DNA from: Pseudomonas putida
GTDB lineage: Bacteria; Pseudomonadota; Gammaproteobacteria; Pseudomonadales; Pseudomonadaceae
Reading direction: 5' to 3'
Assembly: GCF_001636055.1 (NCBI RefSeq)
Contig: NZ_CP011789.1
Coordinates: 744,001 to 808,000, forward strand
Length of the DNA: 64,000 nucleotides
Shown: piece after piece, positions 17,501-25,958 of the stretch
Numbering within the stretch: the first letter of the stretch is position 1
Layout: each line of letters opens with the position of its first letter
Made by a program: the position numbers and the translations under genes
The notes under the pieces: model-generated
The model's database searches: none
Told to the model about the DNA's origin: nothing
The model's input: only the letters and a program-made list of their open reading frames with translations

Positions 17501-19253
17501 TCTCGGTGCTGGCTGGCTGTTGCTGTGTTTGCGGGAATGGCTTGTTGGCGATCTGAGTGATCAGGGCGGCGAACGAGGTGCGCTGCTGGGCTACAACGTT
17601 CTGCAGCAGGTAGGCCTGGGTGTCCGCTTCTGCGAACCAGCCCACCACCTCGACGAGCAACTGCCGTTCGCTGTCGAAACCCAGTACCGGCTTGTGCGGA
17701 TGATGCGGGCAGCAGAGCAGCAGGCGTTGCAGGGCGCCCTCGGCGTCTTCCTGGCGCACTAGCAACGCGTCGCTGAGCAGGTACTGGTCGGCCAGGAGCA
17801 GGTTGGCACTGGACAACCTGTCGTAGCCCGTGCCGCTTCCGGCCGCGAAGGTTGCCAGCGTCTGCTGGTCCTCGGGCTTGATCTGGCCTTGCAGGCGTGC
17901 GCACCAGGCTTGGGCCGCGATCTGCTGCAAGAGCGCGGCGTTCATCAGCGACCTGCTGCTTTCTTGCTTGTGTGCGGCTCTCTGAGCGGGGGCGAACTTG
18001 CCGTGCAGCGCCAGTGTTTCGATCAGCTTGCAGACATAAGCGGGCGTGAGTGTGGCGTACGCCTCAGGCAGTGGCCGGTCTTGTTGCTCGAAGCGCGTGG
18101 CGGTGATGAATTCCGACGCCGGTTGGTCGTCGCCGTCGTGCAGGCCCTGCAACGCCAGGTGTACAAGGCTGCGCCGGATCTCGTAGGGGGCGGCGGTTTC
18201 GGGCAGCGTACGCTTGGTCACCAGCATGATCTGCTCGGGGTCCAGATCCAGGCCCAGGTCGTTGGCGATACTGCTGCGCAGATGGGTCGCGGCGAAGCTT
18301 TCGATACTGTCGCAGCCGCCCAGCGCACTGAGCATGGCGGCACGCGCGTGATCGTATTCCTGGAGTGCCTTCAGGTATTGATTGGCCTGGTCCTCAGGCG
18401 CGTATCGCAGCCAATCGGGTGCTTTGGGCGGCGTCTTGAGCGCTTCGTCGAGGGTGGCGTCGAGCGCGCTGCCTGGCCCGAGGGCAAGCGGCAGGCGCAG
18501 GGCATCCTCGACGCGCCCGGAACGGGATTCACCAGGCACCAGCCCCGCCTGCAGGGCGTGCTTGATATCGTGCAGTTGCAGGCTGCGCAGTTGTCGATGC
18601 AGCTCGGCAAAGGCCTTGCGCGGTGCGGGCCTGATCACCCAGTGGCGCTGTTCGTAGGTTTGCACTGCCGATGCCCGGGTCATTGCGAGGCGCTGCGTGC
18701 GGGGCAGGGTATCGGTGATGCTGGCCCTGGCCACCGGCTGGTTCATCAGCGCGGTCAGCGCTGCGAGTGCCAGGTCGCGCGTGGCGAAGGCGGCCCATTG
18801 CCGGCCTGCCAGCCACACGAGGGTCGGGCCGCTGTCCAGGTTGAACATCAGGCAGCCATGCAGTGTGGCTGTGCGGCTTGCCTCGAGCTTGAGGCTCAGG
18901 GTGCTGATGGTCAGGTCATTCTGATCGAGCGAAGCGGGCAGGCAGGTGGCATAGATCGGGTGGATCCTGCCGGCGGCGATCTGGACATCGAGCAATTGGC
19001 GCAGCGTGGCCTCGATATCTTCGATGTGACACTGGCGCCTCGTCATGGCGGGCTTTTCGAGCGACTCCCAGTAGGCGTGCAGGGTGCTCCTGATCGTCAG
19101 CTCGATGCTCGCAGCTTCTGCGTCTGTCAGAGCCTGGTCCAGATTGACCAGCCCCATGCGCTCAAGCGAGGGGTGCTCTTCAAGGCGTTGGTCGATACGG
19201 GTGCGCAGGGTCGAAAGGGCTTGTTGGGTGATGGATGAAAGGTTGAGCGTCAT
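14502..19253 (-). CDS. Giant toxin-like protein: DUF6543-type region plus C-terminal ADP-ribosyltransferase
   Basis: An uninterrupted 1583-residue protein. GAGGAG just before the ATG at 19253 favours this start over an in-frame ATG at 19373. The N-terminal two thirds are helix-rich and resemble the Pseudomonas DUF6543/dermonecrotic-toxin family. A hydrophobic, small-residue-rich stretch (about 1003-1065, TLPFPPAAFTVGAALAL...LYLLSSLLNGAGAYG) could insert into a membrane. The C-terminal 170 residues carry an R-S-E ADP-ribosyltransferase signature: Arg1412 (ALYRGG), an STS-like strand at 1441-1446 (DLTSFTENP) and the biglutamate Glu1498-x-Glu1500 (ATEAETLFPPG). ExE implies arginine as acceptor. 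No signal peptide, no immunity gene downstream, and no secretion genes in the window. Probably a secreted effector against eukaryotes or competitors; family calls are from pattern recognition. Confidence 0.75.
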   Translation of the reverse strand: MTLNLSSITQQALSTLRTRIDQRLEEHPSLERMGLVNLDQALTDAEAASIELTIRSTLHAYWESLEKPAMTRRQCHIEDIEATLRQLLDVQIAAGRIHPIYATCLPASLDQNDLTISTLSLKLEASRTATLHGCLMFNLDSGPTLVWLAGRQWAAFATRDLALAALTALMNQPVARASITDTLPRTQRLAMTRASAVQTYEQRHWVIRPAPRKAFAELHRQLRSLQLHDIKHALQAGLVPGESRSGRVEDALRLPLALGPGSALDATLDEALKTPPKAPDWLRYAPEDQANQYLKALQEYDHARAAMLSALGGCDSIESFAATHLRSSIANDLGLDLDPEQIMLVTKRTLPETAAPYEIRRSLVHLALQGLHDGDDQPASEFITATRFEQQDRPLPEAYATLTPAYVCKLIETLALHGKFAPAQRAAHKQESSRSLMNAALLQQIAAQAWCARLQGQIKPEDQQTLATFAAGSGTGYDRLSSANLLLADQYLLSDALLVRQEDAEGALQRLLLCCPHHPHKPVLGFDSERQLLVEVVGWFAEADTQAYLLQNVVAQQRTSFAALITQIANKPFPQTQQQPASTETQVWDTWYLDIYGQSQQIPTPEKLYEQFLTLVRFTGQEGVKALTQNRIEVAEANTAARAPAWLLAASASQRGQLTRLEDQIQAAEQQYAKAKHAQLPDFEAYVHAQAQDKLKQLLGNNDDSIDPDSVIIKSPRETLTYTQLLRNGYDDSLGLFTATADTTATFEGPAGVDLTALTPQSVTGSVRGQWVSDRYVSLIEETLLSPIHTGYAWRRRQSVLIVQLQMQLAALRSLLQGHLDADQYAWVLASIQSMHQTADTQRKRHAFYRLVVRIDNEFLADEPAIGKLFNALYRIMDKTPPYREEIIHGCYLLKSPEGQPSQTLLYTPAAADGIDFRPFSSFVQSLATPGMIDYYKDRSRRQAGQLLAFLFKDLREGGASPVPSVPEAPTDDLRILCYDDGLRQRIVDVRDVTKGRADMIASIVWNTLETVAQIVTLPFPPAAFTVGAALALRDYVGALSAFINRDAGTASLYLLSSLLNGAGAYGDLAHGMKGFGSLLRNAERLPSQPRRWADTKTAVLGLTERELKPVELKGQSVLLGPPSTQGLARIARRNAGGELIDTGRYARQDKLGDWTPVEHAENAVVQPAPDKHAVAISLEGGTPASGTHAQGITLVNGRPYVQIDDQVFQVQFDAHTAQWSIIDPDNPFAFFGRQPLARQADGTWKRVDSGGLRGGNPGDNNLVPPPETVTPPVAGGDNVVSLPSDRSSFWDTHMKEDAAQSELLSNQAQARHRALLDDTDIARLEDGEDAHMDELDFECLRTDEGITYTYRENEDYVNRLIGNYTDESSQINSYLRRGVHEFPFCDSDTFVDKLVDSLETLPKSNTVALYRGGNGSRSTSGEHFRSGKLKKGDVLVNSDLTSFTENPYVIRAFASDELSSPDIVKGTFDDTSVVFEIPAGQYQSGVPIAPLSWTATEAETLFPPGCRFEIEDIGEVVGDDFRFVNVKLKEIPSTAPVVHPVYDLRTGNPFKRDEYAAMLKNDALVERFFPAADWTPPSPSST

Positions 19254-19498
19254 GAGCTCCTCGCTGGCCGTGCGTGTTGTACGGCTTTGTGATGGGGGCA
19301 TCACTAGAGCCGGGCGGGCGCTGGGCGAGGTGGTAGTTAATGCATGCACGGATGCTGCGACGAAGATGAACAAACTGTGAACTGCATGCCATCGCGGGTT
19401 TTTTTATGCCAATTCGCGGCAGGTGGCGCTATGGTTAACCGATGGACGTATTTGGAAGCGGCGATGGACTGCGTGTCAGGATTATTCAGGAGTTGCCC
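19254..19498. promoter_or_regulatory. Divergent spacer between the toxin-like gene and the HDOD gene
   Basis: 245 bases. It holds the alternative upstream start codons of the toxin-like frame (19301, 19373), an AT-rich part around 19330-19440 with a TTTTTTTATGCC run, and the HDOD gene ribosome site AGGAG at 19488-19492. Promoters for both genes must lie here; none was assigned. No REP element is present. Confidence 0.4.
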
Positions 19499-20824
19499 AT
19501 GAGCGCTGCAGACCCCCTCCCACCCCGCGTGCTGATCGCCGAGAGCGATCCCTGGGTGCGCGACATGCTTCGCGAGATGCTGCTCAGCGTGCGCTGCGAT
19601 GCCCGTCTGGAAGTCTGCGCCGATGGCTCCCAGGCCCTGACGGCGCTGTCGAGCAAGCCCGACCTGATCATCGCCGCCCGAGAGCTGTCCGGTGTCGATG
19701 GCCTCGACCTGTTGCGCAAGGTGCGCGCCAAGAGCGACAAGCCTGGGCTGCCGTTCATCCTCATGAGCGAACGCACCGACAGCGCCAGTGTGAAAGAAGC
19801 GCTGCCGCTGCATCCCACCGCCTACCTGAGCAAACCGCTGAACCTGGACAACCTGCGCAAACGCCTGGAAAACCTGTTGCTCGAAGTCGGCGAGCAGATC
19901 GCCTGCCCGGTGCCGCCCCTTCAGCCGGGTGCCAGCCTGCCGGCCTACCTCGAGCAGCGCCGCGCTACTGCCGATGGCGGCCCGCTGTTTGCCGATGTAC
20001 AGGTGGCGATCAAGCGCGCCCTCAACCCGCAGGGCCTGAACCTGCGTGTGCTGGAAGAGGAAGTGCGCAATGACCCGCAGATCACCGGGGTGCTCATCGC
20101 CGCGGCCAACAGTGCCGCCATGCATAGCGATGCGCCGGTGCAGACCCTGCTGCAGGCGCTGAACAAGCTGGGCAGCACCCAGAGCATGAACCTGATCCTG
20201 GGCCTCACGCTGAAGCGCAGCGCACGCTTGAGCGACCCGCTGCTGGCGCAGCATGCCGCGCGCTTCTGGAACATCTCGCTGCATACCGCCGAATTCGCGC
20301 GTACCTTGGCACGCATGCTCGAGCTGGACCAGGAGCGCTGCTACTGCGCGGGCCTGCTGCATTGCCTGGGTGACCTGGCCGTGTTGCGTACCCTGCAGGA
20401 GTGGCGTCTGGCCGGTGGCGAGCTGGACGAAGACCAGGTGCAGTTGTCGCTCAATGAGTTTGGCGCGCCATTCGGTTCGGCCCTGCGCACCCGCTGGCGC
20501 CTGCCGCTGAACCTGCGCGAGCTGATCGCTGCGATCTATCAGCTGGGTGGTGGCGTGTATTCGCGAGAGATTCTGGCGATGAACCTGGCCGGCCAGTTGT
20601 CGCGGGCGCTGCCGACCCAGGGCAACGAGAAGATCGCCAGCAGCAAGACCGCACGCCTGCTCAAGCTCGGCCTGCCTGAGCTCAACCGCCTGCGCGAGCC
20701 ACCCGCGCCGCCGGCGGTGATCACAACGCCTGAGGTCGAAGCGGCGACCGTTGAAGCTGAGGTTGTGGAAGAGATGCCTCAGGCCCCGAACACCGACGAA
20801 GACAGCGCCACGGAAAAACCGTGA
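19499..20824 (+). CDS. Degenerate receiver plus HDOD-domain protein
   Basis: A 441-residue cytoplasmic protein. Residues about 10-125 have a response-regulator receiver fold, but the phosphoacceptor position is Ala60 (PDLIIAARELSGVDG where PDLVLLD... is usual) and the acidic pair is reduced (IAESDPW). The lysine is kept (Lys112, YLSKPLN). Residues about 150-390 match the HDOD domain (EVRNDPQITGVLIAAANSA, LLHCLGDLAVL), a non-catalytic HD-like module in signalling proteins. The tail is acidic and low-complexity. Phosphorylation at the usual site looks impossible, so it probably works as a pseudo-receiver. It neighbours c-di-GMP genes but lacks a GGDEF or EAL motif. AGGAG precedes the ATG at 19499. 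Confidence 0.8.
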   Translation: MSAADPLPPRVLIAESDPWVRDMLREMLLSVRCDARLEVCADGSQALTALSSKPDLIIAARELSGVDGLDLLRKVRAKSDKPGLPFILMSERTDSASVKEALPLHPTAYLSKPLNLDNLRKRLENLLLEVGEQIACPVPPLQPGASLPAYLEQRRATADGGPLFADVQVAIKRALNPQGLNLRVLEEEVRNDPQITGVLIAAANSAAMHSDAPVQTLLQALNKLGSTQSMNLILGLTLKRSARLSDPLLAQHAARFWNISLHTAEFARTLARMLELDQERCYCAGLLHCLGDLAVLRTLQEWRLAGGELDEDQVQLSLNEFGAPFGSALRTRWRLPLNLRELIAAIYQLGGGVYSREILAMNLAGQLSRALPTQGNEKIASSKTARLLKLGLPELNRLREPPAPPAVITTPEVEAATVEAEVVEEMPQAPNTDEDSATEKP

Positions 20825-20834
20825 GCGCTACCGC

Positions 20835-21824
20835 TCATCCGCGCACGATCTGGTTCTTGCCCTGGCGCTTGGCCTGGTACATCGCCGCGTCGGCGCGACC
20901 GAACAGGTTGTCCAGGTCGGTGTCCTGATCGCTCAGCTCGGTCAGCCCCTGGCTCACGGTCACGCCGTAGGTCTGCTGGCCGTAGGTGAAGCTCAGGCGC
21001 TGGATTTCTCGCTGCAAGCGCTCGGCGATCTGCTCGGCGACCTGTGCCGTGCAGCCTGGGAATACCGCCGCGAATTCCTCGCCGCCAATACGGCCGAACA
21101 GATCGCCCCGACGCAGCACTGCCTTGCCGCTGTCGGCGATGCGCTGTAGCACCTGGTCGCCTTCCGGATGCCCGTAGCTGTCATTGATGTGCTTGAAGTC
21201 GTCGATGTCCAGGAGCAGGAATGCCATTGGCGTGCCGTCTTCGCGGGCGCGGTCGAAGGCTTGCTGGGCGCATTCGAAGAAGTGCCGACGATTGCTGCTC
21301 TGGGTCAGGACGTCGGTGGTGGCAAGGCGCTGCAATTCGCCTTCGAGCTGTTTCTTCTCGGTGATGTCCTCGGCAATGCCGACGATGATCACCCGCTCGC
21401 CTTCGCGCTGCTGGTTGATGTAGCACTTGTCGCTGAGCCAGCGCACTTCGCCTGCGCCGTTGATGATGCGGTATTCGCGGTCCTCGACCGTGCCCTGGAG
21501 GAGTACTTGGGCCAAGCTGCGCTCGGCGTAGTCGAGGTCGTCGGGGTGGATTGCGTCGCGCCACTCGTTGTAGTCGGCCATCACCAGGCTGGCCGGGCGG
21601 CCAAAAATACGCTCGTAGGCGGGGCTGACGTACAGCACCTGGCGGGTTTCCCAGTCGAAGGCCCAGAGCACGGCGTTGACGCTGTCGAGCAGCGAGCTGT
21701 AGAGCTGCTCGCGCTCGCTCAGGCGCGCCACTTCACCCTGGGCATGCAGCAGGGCGAGCAGGGTCTGGGCAGCTTCGGGGCGGGGCGGACCGGCCTGGAT
21801 CGAGGGGTGACGTTCTTTGGCCAT
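20835..21824 (-). CDS. PAS-GGDEF diguanylate cyclase
   Basis: A 329-residue soluble protein. A PAS fold with its PAC tail lies at about residues 40-160 (LLDSVNAVLWAFDWE...VGIAEDITEKKQLEGE), followed by a GGDEF domain with the active-site motif GGEEF at 247-251 and, five residues before it, the RxxD product-inhibition site RRGD (238-241). It should make c-di-GMP from GTP and be feedback-inhibited. The input is whatever the PAS domain senses. The start is uncertain: the ATG at 21824 was chosen as the first before the conserved region, but its ribosome site is weak. It converges with the HDOD gene with 10 bases between. Confidence 0.85.
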   Translation of the reverse strand: MAKERHPSIQAGPPRPEAAQTLLALLHAQGEVARLSEREQLYSSLLDSVNAVLWAFDWETRQVLYVSPAYERIFGRPASLVMADYNEWRDAIHPDDLDYAERSLAQVLLQGTVEDREYRIINGAGEVRWLSDKCYINQQREGERVIIVGIAEDITEKKQLEGELQRLATTDVLTQSSNRRHFFECAQQAFDRAREDGTPMAFLLLDIDDFKHINDSYGHPEGDQVLQRIADSGKAVLRRGDLFGRIGGEEFAAVFPGCTAQVAEQIAERLQREIQRLSFTYGQQTYGVTVSQGLTELSDQDTDLDNLFGRADAAMYQAKRQGKNQIVRG

Positions 21825-21965
21825 GTGCACGGATCGGATCTCGACGAATGTGCGTGCGGCCACGACTCGGCCCGCCACGCGGGCGATATGCCGATTTTGA
21901 GTCGAGCAGGGGGGGTGAAGTTCCGGTCGGCATGCCCTCGGGCGGGGCATGCCGATCAACGGCAG

Positions 21966-23150
21966 TCAAGCGCCGGTAGGGCGTAGGGAGTAGGTCTTGA
22001 GCTGTGCGGCGAAGTCGCGCAGCGACTGGATACCGCTGGCTTCGGCCTCGTGTACCCAGTCTTTCATGGCCGCCAGCATGTCGTGGCCGTTGGCGCTGGT
22101 GCGTGCCCAGATCTGTTGCAGCGCCAGACGCTTCTCGTAGATGGTCTTGAGCGTCTGGCTGTGCGTCAGCATCGATTCGATGCGTACGTGGTGGCGATCC
22201 TGCAGCAGGCTGGTCTCGCGTGACAGCAGGCGCTTGGCGCGGCGGAAGTGGTGGCGCACCGAGGTATCGACCTTTTCCAGCTCCTGCTTGACCAGCGGGC
22301 CAATCACCAGCTTGCGGTACTGGGCCATGATCTGGAAGCGGTTGTTGAGGATCGCCATGGCGGTGTCCATGTCCAACGAGGCCTTGCCTTCGACTCGGTG
22401 GGCGATCGGCGCCACGCGCTGCACCTTGGCCAGGCGCAGCAGGCACAGCAGGCGAATCCACATCCAGCCCATGTCGAACTCCCAGCGGCGCACCGACAGC
22501 TTGGCCGAATTGGGGTAGGTGTGGTGGTTGTTGTGCAGCTCTTCGCCGCCGATGATGATGCCCCAGGGCACCAGGTTGGTGGCGGCGTCGCGGCATTCGA
22601 AGTTGCGATAGCCGACCGCATGGCCCAGGCCATTGACCACGCCGGCGGCCCAGAACGGAATCCACATCATCTGGATGGCCCAGATGGTGATGCCGATGGT
22701 GCCGAACAGCAGCAGGTCGAGCACGGCCATCAGGGCGATGCCGCCCATTTTGTAGCGCGAGTAGAGGTTGCGTTCGATCCAGTCATCCGGGCAGTTCTTG
22801 CCGTAGATGCGCAGGGTTTCCTCGTTGCGCGCCTCTTCCCGGTACAGCTCCGCGCCTTTGCGCAGGACCGTGCCCAGGCCCTTGTACACCGGGCTGTGCG
22901 GGTCGTCGGGGGTTTCGCACTTGGCGTGGTGCTTGCGATGGACCGCTGTCCATTCACGCGTGTTCTGCGCCGTGGTCAGCCACAGCCAGAAGCGGAAGAA
23001 ATGCTTGAGCCCGGCATTGAGCTCCAGGGAGCGGTGCGCCGAGTAGCGATGCAGGTAAATCGTGACGCTGACGATGGTCACATGGGTCATCAGCAGGGTG
23101 ACCGCGACCAGTTGCCAGGCCGACAGGTCGAGCAGACCGTTGTACCACAT
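21966..23150 (-). CDS. desA: Acyl-lipid/acyl-CoA delta-9 fatty-acid desaturase
   Basis: A 394-residue membrane-bound di-iron desaturase. The three histidine boxes are visible: HRYSAH (34-39), HRKHH (71-75) and HNNHH (in GEELHNNHHTYPNSAK). Hydrophobic segments near residues 10-30, 50-62 and about 150-190 place it in the inner membrane. It should introduce a cis double bond into saturated acyl chains, keeping membranes fluid in the cold or at low oxygen, as P. aeruginosa DesA does. The ATG at 23150 starts the conserved region (MWYNGLLDLS); a longer frame to 23255 lacks support. The charged 100-residue C-terminal helical tail is longer than in the shortest homologues. Confidence 0.87.
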   Translation of the reverse strand: MWYNGLLDLSAWQLVAVTLLMTHVTIVSVTIYLHRYSAHRSLELNAGLKHFFRFWLWLTTAQNTREWTAVHRKHHAKCETPDDPHSPVYKGLGTVLRKGAELYREEARNEETLRIYGKNCPDDWIERNLYSRYKMGGIALMAVLDLLLFGTIGITIWAIQMMWIPFWAAGVVNGLGHAVGYRNFECRDAATNLVPWGIIIGGEELHNNHHTYPNSAKLSVRRWEFDMGWMWIRLLCLLRLAKVQRVAPIAHRVEGKASLDMDTAMAILNNRFQIMAQYRKLVIGPLVKQELEKVDTSVRHHFRRAKRLLSRETSLLQDRHHVRIESMLTHSQTLKTIYEKRLALQQIWARTSANGHDMLAAMKDWVHEAEASGIQSLRDFAAQLKTYSLRPTGA

Positions 23151-23402
23151 AGTTGGAAAGACCCTCGGGAAATCAGGGGAAACAACGGGCGCATTATCCC
23201 TTGACGGGGAAATAAAACCAGTCGTGCTTTCGCCGGGATCGTCACCGCCGGTCACCTTGCCGTCGACGAGGGTGTCGCCAAGGCAGGCTGGACGGGCCAG
23301 GGCGGCGGGAACCGCGACTTATTTATGAGCCGGGATTTAAAGTCACGGCATGTTTCAACCTTTATACTGCGCCATTATTTTCCATGGACTGATGCACCCG
23401 AC

Positions 23403-25298
23403 ATGTCTGTTTCTGTTCGCGACGCCTTGCGCATGGCTGCGCTCTACGTTGTGTTGTCGTTCCTCTGGCTGGTGCTGTCGGAGTGGGTGCTGCGTGGCAT
23501 GACCGACAACGACCTGGCGCTGACCGTCGGGCGGCAGATCAACGTGGTGGTCTGGGTGCTGCTCAGCGCCTTGCTGATCTTCGTGTCACGGGCCCGGCTG
23601 CTCAACTTCATCGGCGTGGGTGCGCGTCTGCGCAGCGAGGATCGCGAACGCCTGCGCATGGCGGCAGCGGTCTTCGACAGCACCTTGGAAGGCGTGCTGG
23701 TGACCGATCGCAACGGCCTGATCGTGCATGTGAACCGCGCCTTCATGCGCATCACCGGTTATCACCAGGACGAAGTGCTGGGCCAGCGCCCGAGCAAGTT
23801 CAAGTCGGGACGCCATGGGGCGCCTTTCTACCAGCAGATCTACGCGACCCTGGCCGAAAAAGGCGAGTGGAGCGGAGAAATCTGGAATCGCCGCAAGAGT
23901 GGCGAGATCTATCCGCAATGGCAGACGATCTGCGCGATTCGCGACGACAGCGGTGAGCTGAGCCACTACGTTGCGGTGTTCAGCGACATCAGTGCGATCA
24001 AGCATTCCGAGCAAGAGCTGGCCTACCTCGCCCATCACGACCCCTTGACCGGCCTGCCCAACCGCCTGCTGTTCAGCGACCGTGCCGAGCAGGCGTTGGC
24101 GGCGGCGCAGGCGAACAAGCGTGGCTGCGCCTTGCTGCTGCTCGACCTCGACCACTTCCAGAGCATCAACGACAGCCTGGGGCACACCATTGGCGACCAG
24201 TTGCTCAAGCTGGTGGGCGAGCGTTTGCAGGAGCAACTGGGTAGCGGCGTGACCCTGGCGCGCCTGGGCGGCGACGAATTCGCGGTACTGCTTGAGGGGT
24301 GCCAGCAAGTCGCCCAGGCGGCGACCACTGCACAGGGCATCCTCGAACGCCTTCGCCAGCCGTTCGCGTTCGAAGGGCAGCAGTTGTTCATCGGTGCGAG
24401 CATCGGTATCAGCCTGTTCCCCAGCGACGCGCTGAGCGCCGAGCAACTGTTGCGCAATGCCGACTCGGCGCTGTTCAAGGCCAAGAGCAATGGCCGCGCC
24501 TGCTATGCGCTGTACACCGAAGAACTTACCGCCCACGCCCAGCATCGCGTCGAGACCGCCGGTGAACTGCGTCGTGCCCTGGCCCAGGAAGAGCTGCGCG
24601 TGTTCTACCAGCCGGTGCACGACCTGTTCACCGGGAGCATGGTCGGGGTCGAGGCGCTGGTGCGCTGGCAGCATCCCGAGCGCGGCCTGGTGCCGCCGGG
24701 CGAGTTCATCCCGATCGCCGAGCGCACCGGGCTGATCGTCGATATCGATGCCTGGGTGCTGCGCCAGGCTTGTCGGCAGATGGTGCAGTGGCAAGCCGAG
24801 GGGCGAGTGCTGGACTTCGTCGCGGTGAACCTGTCGAGTCGCCTGTTCGGCCAGCGTGGCCTGTATCGACAAGTGGCCGAGGTGCTGGACGAGACCGGCC
24901 TGGACCCGGCGCTGCTGGAACTGGAAGTGACCGAGAGCGCGGTGATGGAGGACCCGGAGGTGGCGCTGGAGCAGTTGCACCGTCTGCGCGAGCTGGGCTT
25001 GCGCTTGGCGATCGATGATTTCGGCACCGGCTATTCGTCACTGTTGCGGCTCAAGCGCCTGCCGGTGCAGAAGCTGAAGATCGACCAGGGCTTCGTCGCC
25101 GGATTGCCCAATGACGAAGACGACATCGCCATCGTGCGGGTGATCATCGCCCTGGCGCGGAGCATGGGTATGCAGGTGCATGCCGAGGGGATCGAGCAGG
25201 CCGAGCAGGCGCGACTGCTGCTGGAGCAGCAGTGCGACCTGGGGCAGGGCTACTGGTTCGGACGGCCCGTGGCGGCCGAGAACCTGCGCTGGTCGTAG
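23403..25298 (+). CDS. Membrane PAS-GGDEF-EAL c-di-GMP protein
   Basis: A 631-residue protein with two N-terminal membrane helices (about 12-32 and 46-62), one PAS domain (about 85-205), a GGDEF domain (intact LGGDEF) and an EAL domain. The EAL catalytic set looks complete: VEALVRWQHP, NLSSR, LELEVTES, IDDFGTGYSS, KIDQGF, HAEGIEQ and GQGYWFGRP. It is therefore probably a phosphodiesterase whose GGDEF may be active or a GTP sensor. The ATG at 23403 directly precedes the membrane segment; an upstream in-frame codon at 23325 is not supported. It faces metI convergently with 15 bases between. Confidence 0.87.
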   Translation: MSVSVRDALRMAALYVVLSFLWLVLSEWVLRGMTDNDLALTVGRQINVVVWVLLSALLIFVSRARLLNFIGVGARLRSEDRERLRMAAAVFDSTLEGVLVTDRNGLIVHVNRAFMRITGYHQDEVLGQRPSKFKSGRHGAPFYQQIYATLAEKGEWSGEIWNRRKSGEIYPQWQTICAIRDDSGELSHYVAVFSDISAIKHSEQELAYLAHHDPLTGLPNRLLFSDRAEQALAAAQANKRGCALLLLDLDHFQSINDSLGHTIGDQLLKLVGERLQEQLGSGVTLARLGGDEFAVLLEGCQQVAQAATTAQGILERLRQPFAFEGQQLFIGASIGISLFPSDALSAEQLLRNADSALFKAKSNGRACYALYTEELTAHAQHRVETAGELRRALAQEELRVFYQPVHDLFTGSMVGVEALVRWQHPERGLVPPGEFIPIAERTGLIVDIDAWVLRQACRQMVQWQAEGRVLDFVAVNLSSRLFGQRGLYRQVAEVLDETGLDPALLELEVTESAVMEDPEVALEQLHRLRELGLRLAIDDFGTGYSSLLRLKRLPVQKLKIDQGFVAGLPNDEDDIAIVRVIIALARSMGMQVHAEGIEQAEQARLLLEQQCDLGQGYWFGRPVAAENLRWS

Positions 25299-25313
25299 GA
25301 ACTCGATTTCAGC

Positions 25314-25958
25314 TCAGCGCTTGTTCAAGCCTTTGGCCAACCGATCCCCGCCCAACTGGATCACCGCCACCAAGGCCACCAGCATGACGATCACCGTCAG
25401 CATGATCTGGCTGTCGAAGCGCTGGTACCCATAGCGGTAGGCGATATCGCCCAGGCCACCGGCACCGATCGCGCCGGCCATGGCCGAGGAGTTGATCATG
25501 GTCACCAGGGTGATGGTGAAGCCGCCGACGATCCCTGGCAGCGCTTCAGGCAGCAGCACATGCCAGATGATGTGCCAGCGTCGGCAGCCCATGGCCTGCG
25601 CCGCTTCGATCAGGCCGTGGTCGACCTCGCGCAGGCTGACTTCGGCGATTCGGGCGAAGAACGGCGTGGCAGCGATGGTCAACGGCACCACGGCCGCCCA
25701 GACGCCATAGGTGGTACCGACGATCAGCCGGGTAAAGGGGATCAGTGCCACCATCAGGATCAGGAAGGGGATCGAGCGGAACAGGTTGACGAAGGCGCCG
25801 AGCACGCGGTTGAGCAGCGGCGCTTCGTAGATGCCGCCCTTGCCGCTGGTGACCAGCAGCACCGCCATCGGAATCCCCACCAGCAGCGCGATCAACGAAG
25901 ACACCCCCACCATCAGCAGGGTATCGATCAGGCCTTGCAGCAGGCGTTCAGTCCACAT
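25314..25958 (-). CDS. metI: MetI-type ABC transporter permease
   Basis: A 214-residue inner-membrane permease of the D-methionine (MetI) family with about five membrane helices and the EAA loop [25 protein letters not shown]. The ATG at 25958 overlaps the end of the upstream ATPase gene by 11 bases, which fits coupled translation. It belongs to a metNIQ-type cassette followed upstream by organosulfur oxygenases, so the cargo may be an oxidised sulfur compound (sulfone, sulfonate or methionine derivative) and not methionine itself. Substrate is inference. Confidence 0.83.
   Translation of the reverse strand: MWTERLLQGLIDTLLMVGVSSLIALLVGIPMAVLLVTSGKGGIYEAPLLNRVLGAFVNLFRSIPFLILMVALIPFTRLIVGTTYGVWAAVVPLTIAATPFFARIAEVSLREVDHGLIEAAQAMGCRRWHIIWHVLLPEALPGIVGGFTITLVTMINSSAMAGAIGAGGLGDIAYRYGYQRFDSQIMLTVIVMLVALVAVIQLGGDRLAKGLNKR

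Noticed and set aside
19254..19373. Longer N terminus of the toxin-like protein from an ATG at 19373
   Set aside because: The extra 40 residues lack a ribosome site, are not a convincing signal peptide, and GAGGAG stands directly before the ATG at 19253.
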